64,000 nucleotides of DNA from Opitutaceae bacterium. Its GTDB lineage: Bacteria; Verrucomicrobiota; Verrucomicrobiia; Opitutales; Opitutaceae. Position 1 is the stretch's first letter. Each line of letters opens with the position of its first letter. Where the stretch lies: contig JADJTK010000007.1 of assembly GCA_016711225.1 (NCBI GenBank), positions 1-64,000 on the forward strand. The letters run 5' to 3'. The notes under the pieces are model-generated. The model was not told the DNA's origin and ran no database searches. It saw nothing but the letters and a program-made list of their open reading frames with translations. The translations under genes and the position numbers were made by a program. Shown here one piece after another: positions 9,865 to 20,417 of the stretch.

Positions 9865-10210
9865 GGCAATTGGTTCAGTCGGCCTGTCGTTTCGGCCCCA
9901 CCGGGAGACAAGATCCCGAAAGGGCCGCCACACCGATAGGAGGGGCCCGGGGATCAGGCAAGCCGCGGCAAGGGCTCGTTTTCGAGGGCCGGTGCCGTGG
10001 CGCACTCCACCTGCCGCTTGATACCAACGGCCATCCCAATCTGGACTCTGCGTAGCGGCGCGGCTTCCGCGCCGTCCGCAACCGGAAGGGGACTCCTCGT
10101 AGCGGCGTGGCTTCCACGCCGTCAATAACCGGAAGCGGTTCAGCTACGTGAAGGCAGAATCTGGAAACGAAGTAACGTTGGTATGCCCTGCTGCCGCCCA
10201 GGACCGCCAC
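9865..10210. other. Intergenic region upstream of the DUF2760-Hsp70 operon
   Basis: About 350 bp with no gene. It presumably holds the promoter of the leftward DUF2760 operon and the 3' end of the histidine-kinase transcript. Two hairpin repeats lie at 10052-10123. I did not find a confident promoter box. Confidence 0.5.
10052..10123 (+). repeat. Two copies of a 25-bp hairpin repeat
   Basis: The form is GTAGCGGCGYGGCTTCCRCGCCGTC. Copies are at 10052-10076 (stem GGCGC/GCGCC) and 10099-10123 (stem GGCGT/ACGCC), both with loop GGCTTCC. The stem base that differs is compensated on the other arm, so pairing is conserved. Confidence 0.8.
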
Positions 10211-11921
10211 CTACAGCTTCGCCTCGGCCAACACCGCGGTGAGCACCCGCCGCAACCGCTCGATGTCAAAGGGCTTTACCAACGCGCCCACAAATCCGTG
10301 GCTGCCATACTGCTCGACCACCGGGTCGTCGGCATAGCCGCTCATCACGATGGCCTTCACCTCGGGGTCGATCTCGCGCAAGGCCTGGAACGCAGCCCGC
10401 CCACCCATGCCATCGCGGATCGTGAGATCCAGGAGCACCGCATCGAAGGGCCGGCCCGCCTTCTTCGCCGCGGCATAGGCCTCGACCGCCTGTTTTCCCT
10501 CCCCCACCGCTGCCACCTCGTGGCCCATCCGGCGAAGCGTCTTGCCGCACACGTCCCGCACGGTCTGCTCGTCATCCATCACCAAAATCTTGTGCCTCGA
10601 GGTAGTCGCCTGGGGCACGGGGACCACCGCCGCATTCTTCGCTTTGGGGGCGGCGGGTAGATAGACATCGAAAGTACTCCCCTCGCCGGGCACCGATTTC
10701 ACCGTGATCGCCCCGCCGTGTTTCTGAACGATCGTATGGCAAATTGTGAGCCCTAGGCCCATGCCCTTCCGCTCCCCCCGCTCCTTGGTCGAAAAATAGG
10801 GATCGAAGATGCTCGGCAGGACCTCGGCCGGGATGCCGACCCCGCGGTCGGCGATGCTCACCCGCACATAGCCGCCAGCCGGCAGCGCGGGCATTTCAGG
10901 GGTACGCCGGGTCACGTTCTCGGCCCGGATCGAGATGCCTCCCCCATTCGGCATCGCCTCCCGCGCATTGAATACCATATTACGCACCACCTGCCCGATC
11001 TGGCCCTCGTCGGCAATCACCGGCCAGAGGTCCTCGGCCAGCTGAAAATCGCAGCGCACCTGCGAGCCGCTCACCGCCGGACGCGCGGCGTCCCGGATCA
11101 AATCGGGCAGAGCGGTCACCTTCAGGATGGGCGTGCCGCCCTTCGAAAACGTCAGCAGTTGCTGGGTGAGCCCCCGGGCCATGAAGGCGGTCTTCTTGGC
11201 GTTCGCCAGGCAACCGGCCAGTTCTCCCTCGGCGGGGAGCGAGCGTCCACGCCAGATCGAGGTTCAGGATCAGCGCGGTGAGCAGGTTGTTGAAATCGTG
11301 GGCGATGCCGCCGGCCAGGATGCCCGTGGACTCCAGCTTGCTGAGCACGAGCCGATCCTCCTCGGTCCGTTTGCGCTCGGTGAGGTCGGTCAGCGCCACC
11401 TTGCACGCTCGTCCCCGAATCAGAGGCGACCGCCTCCAGTTTCACCTCGAGCACCGGCTTGCCCTCCACCACCAACGCCACCTCGCAGGCTTCCCGGGAC
11501 TGGTTGGTGAACACCCGCATGAGGAAATCGTCAAACACGCGTCTCGATTTTGGCACCACAAACCGTCCCAGGAGGCGGTTGGCCAAGCCCGAGCGCGCGA
11601 CCCCCAGGATGATGGACGCCGCCAGATTGGCCTCCCGGATCACCCCGGCGCGGTCCAAGGTCAGATACCCGACCGGGGCGAAATCGAAGAGGTCGGAGAT
11701 CCGCTCCAAGGTCTCCTCCAACTCCCCGCGCACGCGCAGGAGTTCCTCGTTTTGCAGCTCCAACTCGATCTGATGGACTTCAGCTCGTGAATCATCCGCT
11801 GGCTATCGGCCGCCGCAGGAGCGGCCTCGCCGCCCGCCTTCCGCTCGCGCCACCTCGCCTCGGCCCGGTCGCGCAGGCCGGCGCTGGCGGCGATGTCGGA
11901 GCTCGGTAACAGCTTTGTCAT
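10211..11921 (-). pseudogene. PAS-histidine kinase-receiver hybrid sensor (about three frameshifts)
   Basis: Domains in order: a start MTKLLPSSDIAASAGL at 11921, a coiled-coil linker (ELQNEELLRVRGELEETLER), a PAS domain (DLFDFAPVGYLTLDRAGVIR), a dimerisation segment with the phospho-acceptor His (GGIAHDFNNLLTALILNLDL), an HATPase domain (VVRNMVFNAREAMPNGGG; DRGVGIP; GMGLGL) and a C-terminal receiver (KILVMDDEQTVRD, phospho-acceptor Asp in VLLDLTIRDGMGG). The reading frame breaks near 11780, 11405 and 11215. The start lies 16 bp after the CheB/CheR fusion stop, with GAGGT upstream, so the two form one leftward operon. It probably autophosphorylates and passes phosphate to its own receiver. Confidence 0.8.
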
Positions 11922-11937
11922 TCCAGTACCTCGGTGT

Positions 11938-14712
11938 TTATCCGGCCTGGGGCGATTCCGCTCGGCCGAGCTCACTCGGCCTGCGAGCGCCTAGCTTGGC
12001 CGGACTCGGGATCTTCGCCACTTCCAATTGCCTGGGCAGGGCGGCCACTTGTTTCTCCAGTCCGTTCCTGCTGGCCCGCAGCTCGGCCTCCAGCCGCTTG
12101 GCGGCGGTGATGTCGGCAAAGGTGATGACCACGCCGTCGATGCGGTCGTCCAGCGTGCGATAGGGCATGATACGCACCGAGAACCAGCGCCCGTCGTGGG
12201 TGACGACCGGCCGCTCGGTCGCGGCCAGCGTGCGCAGGACCTCCCGGGCCTCGTCCGCCAACCCGGCACATTTCAGCTCCGACACAAGATCGGTGACCGG
12301 CCGCCCGACGTCGCCGGGGATGAGCTTGATGATCTTGGTCGCCTGGGGGGTGAAGCGGCGCACGTTGAGCTCGTTGTCCAGGAAGAGCGTGGCGATGTCG
12401 GTGCTGTTGAGCAGGTTCTTCATGTCGTTGCTGGATCGCGACAACTCGTCGACCTTGGCCTGCAACTCGGCGTTCACCGTCTGCAGCTCCTCGTTCAGCG
12501 ACTGCATCTCCTCCTTCGAGGTGGTGAGCTCCTCGTTGGTGGACTGCAGCTCCTCGTTGGTCGACTGCAGCTCCTCGTTGGCGGAGCGCAGTTCCTCCTG
12601 AGCGGTCTGCATCTCCTCATGGGTGGAGCGCGCCTCGCTGCGCACCGTCTGCAGCTCCTGCTCCAAGGCTAGCGCCCGTTCGCTGCGGGCAGGCGCCTCA
12701 GGCCGGACCCAGCGCGGGCCGGCAGGGCGCCGCCACCTCGGTGAAGACGATGATCACCAGCCCCTGCAGCGGCCCGGGCTCGTCGAGCCGCTGCACGCTC
12801 ACCTCCACGCCCTGCTCCCCGTTTTCGGTGGCAACCTTGAGCCCACGCAGGTCCACTCGCTTGCGTCCCTGCACCGCCTCCTGGAAGGCGCCGCCAGTTC
12901 GTGGCGCAGGCCTTCGCGGGCCATGGCGAAGATGTTCCAGTTGGCCTTGCCGGCAGCCGGTTCGAGGTACTTGCCGGTGCGACCGCTGACGTAGAGGATG
13001 TCGCCCTTGTCATTGGTCAGCACCGTCGGGTGGGCGTAGCGCTGCAGCACCAACTGGTCGGCCAGCGCCTGGAGCGTGCCCGGCGGTTTGCGGGCCGGGC
13101 GGGCGTCGGAACCGCCCGCGGGGACCGGAGTGAAGGACGAAGGCAGCGTGGCCTGCGGCAGGCGCAGCCCGCCGGCCGCGCGCCGGAACAGCCGCGAGCG
13201 GCCGCCGAACGGCTCGAACAGCTCGGGGCAGGTGCCGACCGTCTCCGCGTTGCCCAGCAGCAGCAGGCCTCCGGGGTTGAGGCTGTAGTGGAACAGAGGA
13301 ATCAACTTCCGCTGCACCTCCGGGGTGAGGTAGATGAGCAGGTTGCGGCAGCTCAGCAGGTCGAGCTTGGTGAAGGGCGGGTCCATGATCAGGTTCTGCA
13401 CGGCGAAAATCACCGTCTCGCGCAATTCCTTGCGCACCCGGTAGCCACGCTCGTCCTTCACGAAAAATCGCCGCAACCGCTCCTCCGACACATCGGCGGC
13501 GATGTTGGCCGGGAAGAGGCCCACGCGGGCCTGCTCGACCGCATCTTCGTCCAGATCGGTGGCAAAAATCTGCAGCCCCGGCGCCCTTCAGTTTGGCCTC
13601 CTCGAGCGCCTCCTGCAGCACCATGGCCAAGGAGTAGGCCTCCTCGCCGGTCGAGCAGCCCGGCACCCACGCCCGCAGGGCTTGGCCGGGCGGGCGGCTG
13701 GCCAGCAGCGCCGGGAGGGCCTGTTCGCGCAATTGTGCCCACACTTCGGGGTCACGGAAGAAGCTCGTCACCCCGATCAGCAGCTCCTTGAAGAGCAGAT
13801 CCAGCTCCTGGGCGTTCTCGCGCAGATACCGCACGTAGTTGGCCATCCGGTTGATCTGATGGATGCCCATGCGCCGTTCGATCCGACGGCAGAGGGTGTT
13901 GCGCTTGTAGAGCGAGAAATCGTGCCCGGTGCGGGCGCGCAACAGGATACCGCCTTCTCCAGGGCGCTCCGGGTCTTGTCCTCCAGCGCCGCCTCCGCCC
14001 GGTCGATGAGCGGGGTCCGCTGCAAATAGGCGAAGATGCGCGCCGGCAGTTCGGCCGGCGGCGCCACGATGTCGGCCAACCCGGCCTCGATAGCGCTGCG
14101 CGGCATACCGTCGAACCGCGCCGAGGTGGGCTCCTGCACCAGCACCACGCCGGCCTTCTCCTTGATCGCGCGCAGCCCGAGCGTGCCATCCGATCCCATA
14201 CCGGAAAGAATCACCCCGATGCTGTGCTCCTGCTGGTCGAGGGCGAGAGAGCGCAGGAAAAAGTCGATGGGCAGTCGCAGCCCGCGCGGGGCCGCCGGCT
14301 CGAACAGATGCAGCACCCCGTGCAGCAGCGACATGTCGCGGTTGGGCGGGATCACATAGACGACATCCGGCCGCACCCGCATGCGGTCCTTGACCTGCAC
14401 CACCTTCATGCGCGTGGTCCGCTGAAGCAGCTCGGCCAGAATGCCCTTGTGGGTCGGATCCATGTGCTGGATGACAACATACGCCATCCCGTTGTCCACC
14501 GGCACGTGCCGCAGGAACTGTTCGAGCGCCTCGAGGCCGCCGGCGGAGGCGCCGAGGCCGACGATGGGGAACGGCACGTCTTCCGGCGGTGATGAAAGGC
14601 TGAGCACCGGCGCCCTCGTCGGCTCAGGGCGGGCTAGGCGTGTCCGCTTCCTGGTTGCAACCCTCCTCGTGGCTTCTTTCGGCCGACGTTTCGGTAGGGT
14701 CTTCTTTTCCAT
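11938..14712 (-). pseudogene. CheB-CheR-coiled coil-PAS fusion (at least four frameshifts)
   Basis: Starts at ATG 14712 with a basic tail. The methylesterase domain shows the Ser-His-Asp triad motifs LGASAGGLEALEQFL, VIQHMDP and SGMGSDGTLG. A CheR methyltransferase domain follows, with the SAM motif GCSTGEEAYSLAM and SCRNLLIYLTPEVQRKL. Next comes a long EELQSTNEELQ-type coiled coil and a PAS domain (SSNDMKNLLNSTDIATLFLD to VITFADITAAKR). This CheB/CheR/PAS order is a known multidomain signalling architecture. Frames break near 13950, 13575, 12895 and 12700. There is no CheB receiver domain, so input is likely through PAS. It heads the operon with the hybrid kinase. Confidence 0.8.
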
Positions 14713-15014
14713 GGCGGCTCTTCGACTGCAGAATTGGGACCCGGGAGATTGTCGCAAACTTCGGGCGCTGGCGAGGACGAGTTCACGGTGTCTCCTTCCC
14801 TGCCCCGTAGCTGGACGACGCAGTCGTTCAACCGTCCCGCCATCCCCCACGCCGCACGCGCCGCCCGCCCCGAGGCTGAATCGCTTCGCGCTCCAGCTAC
14901 CCCGGAGGCCCCGGCTGCTGGGCAGCGGTCCATAGTCATAACGTCTTCGTCATTGGATCTTCGCCATTGGTCGCTAGTTATTGGGCAAAGGCCGTCTCCC
15001 TCCGCCCCTTCCCC
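14713..15014. other. Divergent intergenic region
   Basis: Separates the leftward CheB/CheR fusion from the rightward permease and must carry both promoters. A GTCATTGGATCTTCGCCATTGG-like phrase near 14945-14985 resembles low-complexity spacer phrases elsewhere in the window. No gene is visible. Confidence 0.4.
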
Positions 15015-17432
15015 ATGTTCACCCAGCTGCGCCTCACCCTCCGCCGGCTCTCCCAGTCCCCCGGTTTCACCATCGTCGCCGTCCTCACTCTCGCCCTGGG
15101 CATCGGCGTCAACGCCACCATGCTCGGTGTCGTCGAGGCCCTGCTCTTCCGCGGCGCCCCGTTCCCGACCCGCGAGCGGCTGGTGCGCCTCGTTGGCCAA
15201 CTGCGCCAGGGCGCGATCGACCAATACTCCGCCGTCGAACTCGACGAAATCCGCGCCCAGTCCTCCGCCTTCGAGTCCTACGTCTATCTCAACCGCGAGA
15301 GCGTCGCCCTTGCCGAGCCCGATCGCCCCGCGGAGCGGATCGTCGGCGTCAACGTCTCCGACGGCGTCTTCACCACCCTCGGCCTCACCCCGTTCCTCGG
15401 CCGGGCCTTCACGCCCGAGGAATTCCAGCCCGGCCGCAACCAAGTCGTGCTGCTTAGCCACGCTTTCTGGCAGAGCCGTTACGGCGGCGACCGCGCCGTG
15501 CTCGGCCGCACCCTCCGGCTCGACGGTGAGAACGTCGAGATCGTCGGCGTCATGCCTCCTCGTTTCGACTACCGGAAGCTATGGGGCGGGGCGGCGTTCT
15601 GGCGCCCGGTCAACTTCACCAAGGACCAGCGCGACTGGCGCGACTACCGCGCCTTCTGGTTCATCGGCCGCCTGCGCACCGGCACCACGCCCGCACGCGC
15701 CGCCGCCGAGTTGGCCACTGTCGCCGCTGCCCAGCAGCAGCAGTTTCCCGAGAGCTACACCGGCCTGCGCTACCGCGCCATCCCGCTCGACGAGGCCCTC
15801 ACCGACCCGCAGAGCCGGCAGATCTCCTGGCTGCTGCTCGCGCTGTCCGGCTTCGTCCTGCTCATCGCCTGCGCCAACCTCGCCAACCTCCAGCTCGCCC
15901 GCGCCACCGCCCGCCTGCGCGAGTTCGCCATCCGCGCCGCGCTGGGCTGCTCGCGCCGGCGCCTCCTCGCCCAGCAGTTGCTCGAGTCCGTCGTGCTCGC
16001 CCTCATCGGCGGCCTCGTCGGCCTGCTCGTCGCCATCGGGCTCGGACGCCTGATCGCCAACCGCTACAGCCTCGGCGGTGAACCGCTCGACCTGAGTTTC
16101 GACGGGCCCGTGCTGCTCGCCACCATCCTCGTCGCCCTGCTCGCCGGTATTCTCTTCGGCTTGGCACCGGCTTGGTTCGCCGCCCGCGCCGACGTCAATT
16201 CCGCCCTCAAACAGCAGTCGCGCGGCTCGAGCGCGGGTCGCGGCCACCATCGCCTGCGCCAAGCCCTCATCGTGACCGAGGTCGGCCTCGCCCTCGTGCT
16301 GCTGGCCGGTGCGGGCATCATCCACCGCGGCTTCTCCCGCCTCACCGAGCGTGCCCCGGGCTGGGATGTCGACCGTATCATCGTGGGCGATCTGCCCGTT
16401 CCCGAGCGGCGGATCGACACCGACGACAAACGCGCCGTGCTCTTCCGCCAGCTCCAACTCCGCCTCGCCACCCTTCCCGGCGTCGAACAAGTCGCCATCA
16501 CCAGCTCGCTGCCGATCGACAGCTACAACGGCGACCGCCAGGTCCTCGTCGAAGGCCAGACCGCGGGCGACGCCTCGCTCATGCCCGCCGCGTTCCACGT
16601 CATGGCGACAGCCGAGCTCTTCCCGGCACTCGGCATCCGATTGCTCGAGGGGCGCATCTACAATCCCGGCCTCGAACGCGGCAAACAGCCCGGCGTCGTC
16701 GTCATCAACGAGTCGCTCGCCCGTCGCCTCTGGCCCCAGCAGAGCGCCGTTGGTCGCCGGCTCGGCAGCATGGACAGTGGGAAAGCGTATTGGGCCGAAG
16801 TCGTCGGCGTCGTGCGCGACGTCGATTCCGCCATCGCCACGCGCGCGCCCAGCACCCCGTACGTGGTGTACAAGCCCCTTGAGAACGAGCCGTGGTCCTA
16901 CGTCCGCATCGTGCTGCGCAGCCCGGCCCCGGCCGGCCTGGCGGAGGCGATGCGCCGCGCCGTCGCCGAGGTCGACCCGGACCTCGCGCTCGCTTCCACC
17001 GCCACCGTGCGTGAGATCGCCCACTGGCAACAGCGCGAACTGCGGCTCGCCGCGGAGATCCTGGCGTGGTTTGCCGTGCTCGGCCTCGTGCTGGCCTCAG
17101 TCGGACTCTACGGGGTGATCGCCCATGTCGTGGAACAACGCCGTGGCGAATTCGGTATCCGTCTTGCCCTCGGCGCCCAACCGGCCGACGTGTTCCGCCT
17201 CGTGCTTGGCTACGGAGTACGCTGGGCCTGTGTCGGACTGGTGCTCGGCGTGGCCGGTTCGTTTGTCCTCGGGCGCCTGCTGGGCTCCTGGCTTCCCCGC
17301 CTGGCCCATGTCGACCCGCTGGTGCTCGCCTCCGTCTCTGGCGTGTTGCTGGTGGTCGCCCTGCTTGCCTGTGCGATTCCCGCCCGCCGCGCCACCCGCG
17401 CCGATCCCCTCGAGGTGCTGCGAGCGGAGTGA
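15015..17432 (+). CDS. FtsX/MacB-type ABC transporter permease (ADOP-like)
   Basis: An 805-residue protein from ATG 15015 (MFTQLRLTLRRLSQSPGFTI). It has an N-terminal TM helix, a MacB-like periplasmic domain (RLVRLVGQLRQG; VVLLSHAFWQSRYGGD; LDGENVEIVGVMP), a first FtsX TM block (about residues 270-400, LLLALSGFVLLIACANLANL), a second periplasmic domain and a second FtsX block ending ARRATRADPLEVLRAE. The duplicated layout without an ATPase domain matches the ADOP permeases abundant in Acidobacteria and Verrucomicrobia. No ATPase gene is adjacent, so an unlinked ATPase would have to power it. Substrate unknown. Confidence 0.88.
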   Translation: MFTQLRLTLRRLSQSPGFTIVAVLTLALGIGVNATMLGVVEALLFRGAPFPTRERLVRLVGQLRQGAIDQYSAVELDEIRAQSSAFESYVYLNRESVALAEPDRPAERIVGVNVSDGVFTTLGLTPFLGRAFTPEEFQPGRNQVVLLSHAFWQSRYGGDRAVLGRTLRLDGENVEIVGVMPPRFDYRKLWGGAAFWRPVNFTKDQRDWRDYRAFWFIGRLRTGTTPARAAAELATVAAAQQQQFPESYTGLRYRAIPLDEALTDPQSRQISWLLLALSGFVLLIACANLANLQLARATARLREFAIRAALGCSRRRLLAQQLLESVVLALIGGLVGLLVAIGLGRLIANRYSLGGEPLDLSFDGPVLLATILVALLAGILFGLAPAWFAARADVNSALKQQSRGSSAGRGHHRLRQALIVTEVGLALVLLAGAGIIHRGFSRLTERAPGWDVDRIIVGDLPVPERRIDTDDKRAVLFRQLQLRLATLPGVEQVAITSSLPIDSYNGDRQVLVEGQTAGDASLMPAAFHVMATAELFPALGIRLLEGRIYNPGLERGKQPGVVVINESLARRLWPQQSAVGRRLGSMDSGKAYWAEVVGVVRDVDSAIATRAPSTPYVVYKPLENEPWSYVRIVLRSPAPAGLAEAMRRAVAEVDPDLALASTATVREIAHWQQRELRLAAEILAWFAVLGLVLASVGLYGVIAHVVEQRRGEFGIRLALGAQPADVFRLVLGYGVRWACVGLVLGVAGSFVLGRLLGSWLPRLAHVDPLVLASVSGVLLVVALLACAIPARRATRADPLEVLRAE

Positions 17433-18000
<568 letters not shown>

Positions 18001-19339
18001 ATGACTATCAAAACACACGCGCCCGGCCTGCTGCCGGCGCTTCTGGTGTCGCTCCTACTCGCCGCCCCGGCCGGCGCCCGGGATTGGTACGTGGACGGCA
18101 GCGCAGCCGGGCCTGGCACCGGCACCCGCGCCCATCCCTACACCACGATTCAAACGGCCATCAACCGCGCCCGCTCAGGCGACACCGTATTGGTGGCGAT
18201 CGGCACCTACCGCGAAACCGTCACCCTCAAAAACGGTGTCGACGTGGAGGGCGCCGCGACCCTCGACTGCGAACATGTACGCCGCGGCATCCGCGCCGAT
18301 GGCATTTCGTCGCGGGTACAGGTCCTCGACTTCACGGTGATCAACGGCAAGGAGCGCAACGGCGCCGCCGCTTACTGTGACCGATTCCAAGGTCTCCTTC
18401 CGCAACTGCACCTTCCGGGACAACGCTGCGGACAACAACGGAGGGGCGGTGGCCGCCGCCGACTCCGACGTGCACTTCACCGCCTGCCTCTTCATCGGCA
18501 ACGACGCCGTGTACAACGGCGGCGGTTTGCACTGCGACAACTCCTCCGTCGACATCCGACGGGGACGCTTCGAGGGCAACCATGCGTTGCACCCTATCCC
18601 CGGCGGCTTCACCTCGACCACGGGCGGGGCCATGTCCGTGGTACGCACCTCGACTGTCACAATCACCGGGACCGAGTTCGCGCAGAACAGCTCAGCCGGC
18701 GGCGGGGCGATCGCCCTGGACCACAGCGAGGTGAGCGCCACCCGCTGCAGATTCACCGAGAACAGCGCCCGGGCCGAGGGCGGGGCGGTGAAGGTCGGCT
18801 CACTTGGCGGATCCTCCCACTTCTACGACCTCAACAACGTGTACTGGAAGAACGAGGCGATCAGCGCCGGCGGCGCGCTCTACGTCTCCGGCGGACTGCA
18901 GCTCGTAAACAGCACCTTCCACCTCAACCAGGGCGGACATGAAGGGGATGGGCTCTACCTCCTGGCCGGCGCCGCCACGATCACCAACTGCATCTTCTGG
19001 CAGAACCCCGACTCCGAGATCTTCCTCGGGGGCCGCCTGGCGAGCGTAACCGTCGACCACAGTTGCGTGTCCGGCGGATACGCCGGGGTGGGCAACATCG
19101 CCGACGACCCCGTTTTTGGCGACGGTGGGCGCGGCGCCCTCCGTCTGCGCTCCACCTCGCCCTGTATCGACCACGGCCGCAACGACGCGCCGTCGATCTC
19201 GCCCACCGATATCGACGGGCGGCCCCGGGTCGTAGCAGGGGTGAGAGGCGCGGAGCCCACCATCGACATGGGAGCGGCTGAATACGATCCGTCCTACCTC
19301 CCGCCGCTGCGCGCGGAAGTCTGGAGAGCGGATGACTGA
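18001..19339 (+). CDS. Secreted right-handed beta-helix protein (one frameshift)
   Basis: ATG 18001 is preceded by GGGAGGT at ideal spacing. Residues 1-24 are a signal peptide (LLPALLVSLLLAAPAGA). The mature protein opens DWYVDGSAAGPGTGTRAHPY and TTIQTAINRARSGDTVLVAI, the usual entry to pectin-lyase-like beta-helix repeats. Coding then shifts frame near 18367 (one extra base in GCCGCCGCT) and continues through repeats such as FRNCTFRDNAADNNGG and ITNCIFWQNPDSEIFLGG. The end (RSTSPCIDHGRNDAP, TDIDGRPR, IDMGAAEY) is the choice-of-anchor Q signature. It is probably an exported, surface-attached polysaccharide-binding or lyase-like protein; catalytic residues cannot be assigned. Confidence 0.8.
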
Positions 19340-19348
19340 AGCCGCAGA

Positions 19349-19615
19349 GTCGCGCGCAAGCGCGCTCCCACAATCAGTACTGGCTCAATCTGGAGGGCGA
19401 GGCTCCGCCGAGCCGTCAGTCGCGCGCGAGCGCGCTCCCACAATCTGCCCGCAGGAGCCCAACTGTGGGAGGGTGCTTGCACCCGACTGCGCGGTCGCAC
19501 GTCTGTCGCACGCAAGCGCGCTCCCACAATCTGCCCGCAGGAGCCCAACTGTGGGAGGGTGCTTGCACCCGACGGCACGGTCGCACGTTTGTCGCGCGCA
19601 AGCGCGCTCCCACAA
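19349..19615 (+). repeat. REP-like palindromic repeats, 86-bp tandem units
   Basis: Two full 86-bp units (19419-19504 and 19505-19590) and a truncated third (19591-19615) follow a lone motif at 19349-19375. Each unit has a GCGCGCAAGCGCGC palindrome, then CTCCCACA, whose inverse TGTGGGAG occurs about 25 bp on, then a GGGTGCTTGCACCC hairpin. This is the organisation of REP/BIME elements. They sit directly after the beta-helix gene and at the 3' end of the leftward flagellar operon. Confidence 0.85.
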
Positions 19616-19633
19616 CCCGCCCGTCGCCACCCC

Positions 19634-20371
19634 CTACCCGGCCAGGGCGATGAGCGAGTCGATGGCCTTCTCGTGACCGGCCGCGGCCGCCTCCCGATAA
19701 AGCTCGGCCGCACGGGCTAGATCACGCTCCAGTCCCTCGTGCCCAAGTTCATAGTGCAGGCCGAGATTGTACTGTGCACTCACATGGCCCTGGGCGGCGG
19801 CGAGCGTGTACCACTCCACAGCCAACAACTGGTCGTGCCCCACGCCCTCGGCGGTGTCGAACATGAGCCCGAGCTGATATTGGGCGTCGGCCAGCCCACT
19901 ACGGGCAGCGGCAAAGATCCACTCCGCAGCGGCCTCCTTGCCGGCGGGCGAGTCGGCCGCCACCAACAGCTCGACTCCCAGATTGAACTGGGCCTCCGGA
20001 ATGCCACCGGCGGCGGCCGCGCGCAGCAACTCGGCAATCTCGCCGGGGTGCGCCTCGGGCACGAGGGAGGCCTGCTGGAGCAACGCGAGATTGAAGGCAG
20101 CCCGCGGCTCCTGCGGGGCGGCCTGGCGAAACCACGTACTGGCGACGCTGTAGTCCTGCGCCACACCCGCCCCCGTCGCATAGAACAGGCCCAGCGTGCA
20201 TTGGGCCTGCACCAGCCCGTGCATCGCAGCGGTGGTGACCCAGCGCGCCGCCGCCACCGCATCCCGGGCCACACCGTCGCCTTCGGCATAGTGCACCCCG
20301 AGTTGGTATTGGGCATCAACCACGCCGGCGTTGGCCTGGTCGATGAGGGCGGAGATTTCCGGCGAAGTCAT
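19634..20371 (-). CDS. Sel1-repeat (TPR-like) protein
   Basis: A 245-residue cytoplasmic-looking protein with five to six Sel1-like repeats, for example GVVDAQYQLGVHYAEGDGVA and GLADAQYQLGLMFDTAEGVG. No signal peptide is seen. It follows flgL by 46 bp on the same strand and is the last gene of the flagellar operon. Sel1 proteins are scaffolds for protein-protein contacts. A motility-related role is inferred from position only. Confidence 0.8.
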   Translation of the reverse strand: MTSPEISALIDQANAGVVDAQYQLGVHYAEGDGVARDAVAAARWVTTAAMHGLVQAQCTLGLFYATGAGVAQDYSVASTWFRQAAPQEPRAAFNLALLQQASLVPEAHPGEIAELLRAAAAGGIPEAQFNLGVELLVAADSPAGKEAAAEWIFAAARSGLADAQYQLGLMFDTAEGVGHDQLLAVEWYTLAAAQGHVSAQYNLGLHYELGHEGLERDLARAAELYREAAAAGHEKAIDSLIALAG

Positions 20372-20417
20372 GGAAAGAGGAGGCTTGGGAACGCGGCAGG
20401 AACGGGGCGAGGGTGAC

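Noticed and set aside
15579..17030. 483-codon minus-strand frame
   Set aside because: Antisense of the ABC permease; composition artefact.
19349..19615. CRISPR-like array
   Set aside because: Repeats are directly abutting 86-bp units with no unique spacers, and each unit is internally palindromic; REP-type elements fit better. No cas genes.
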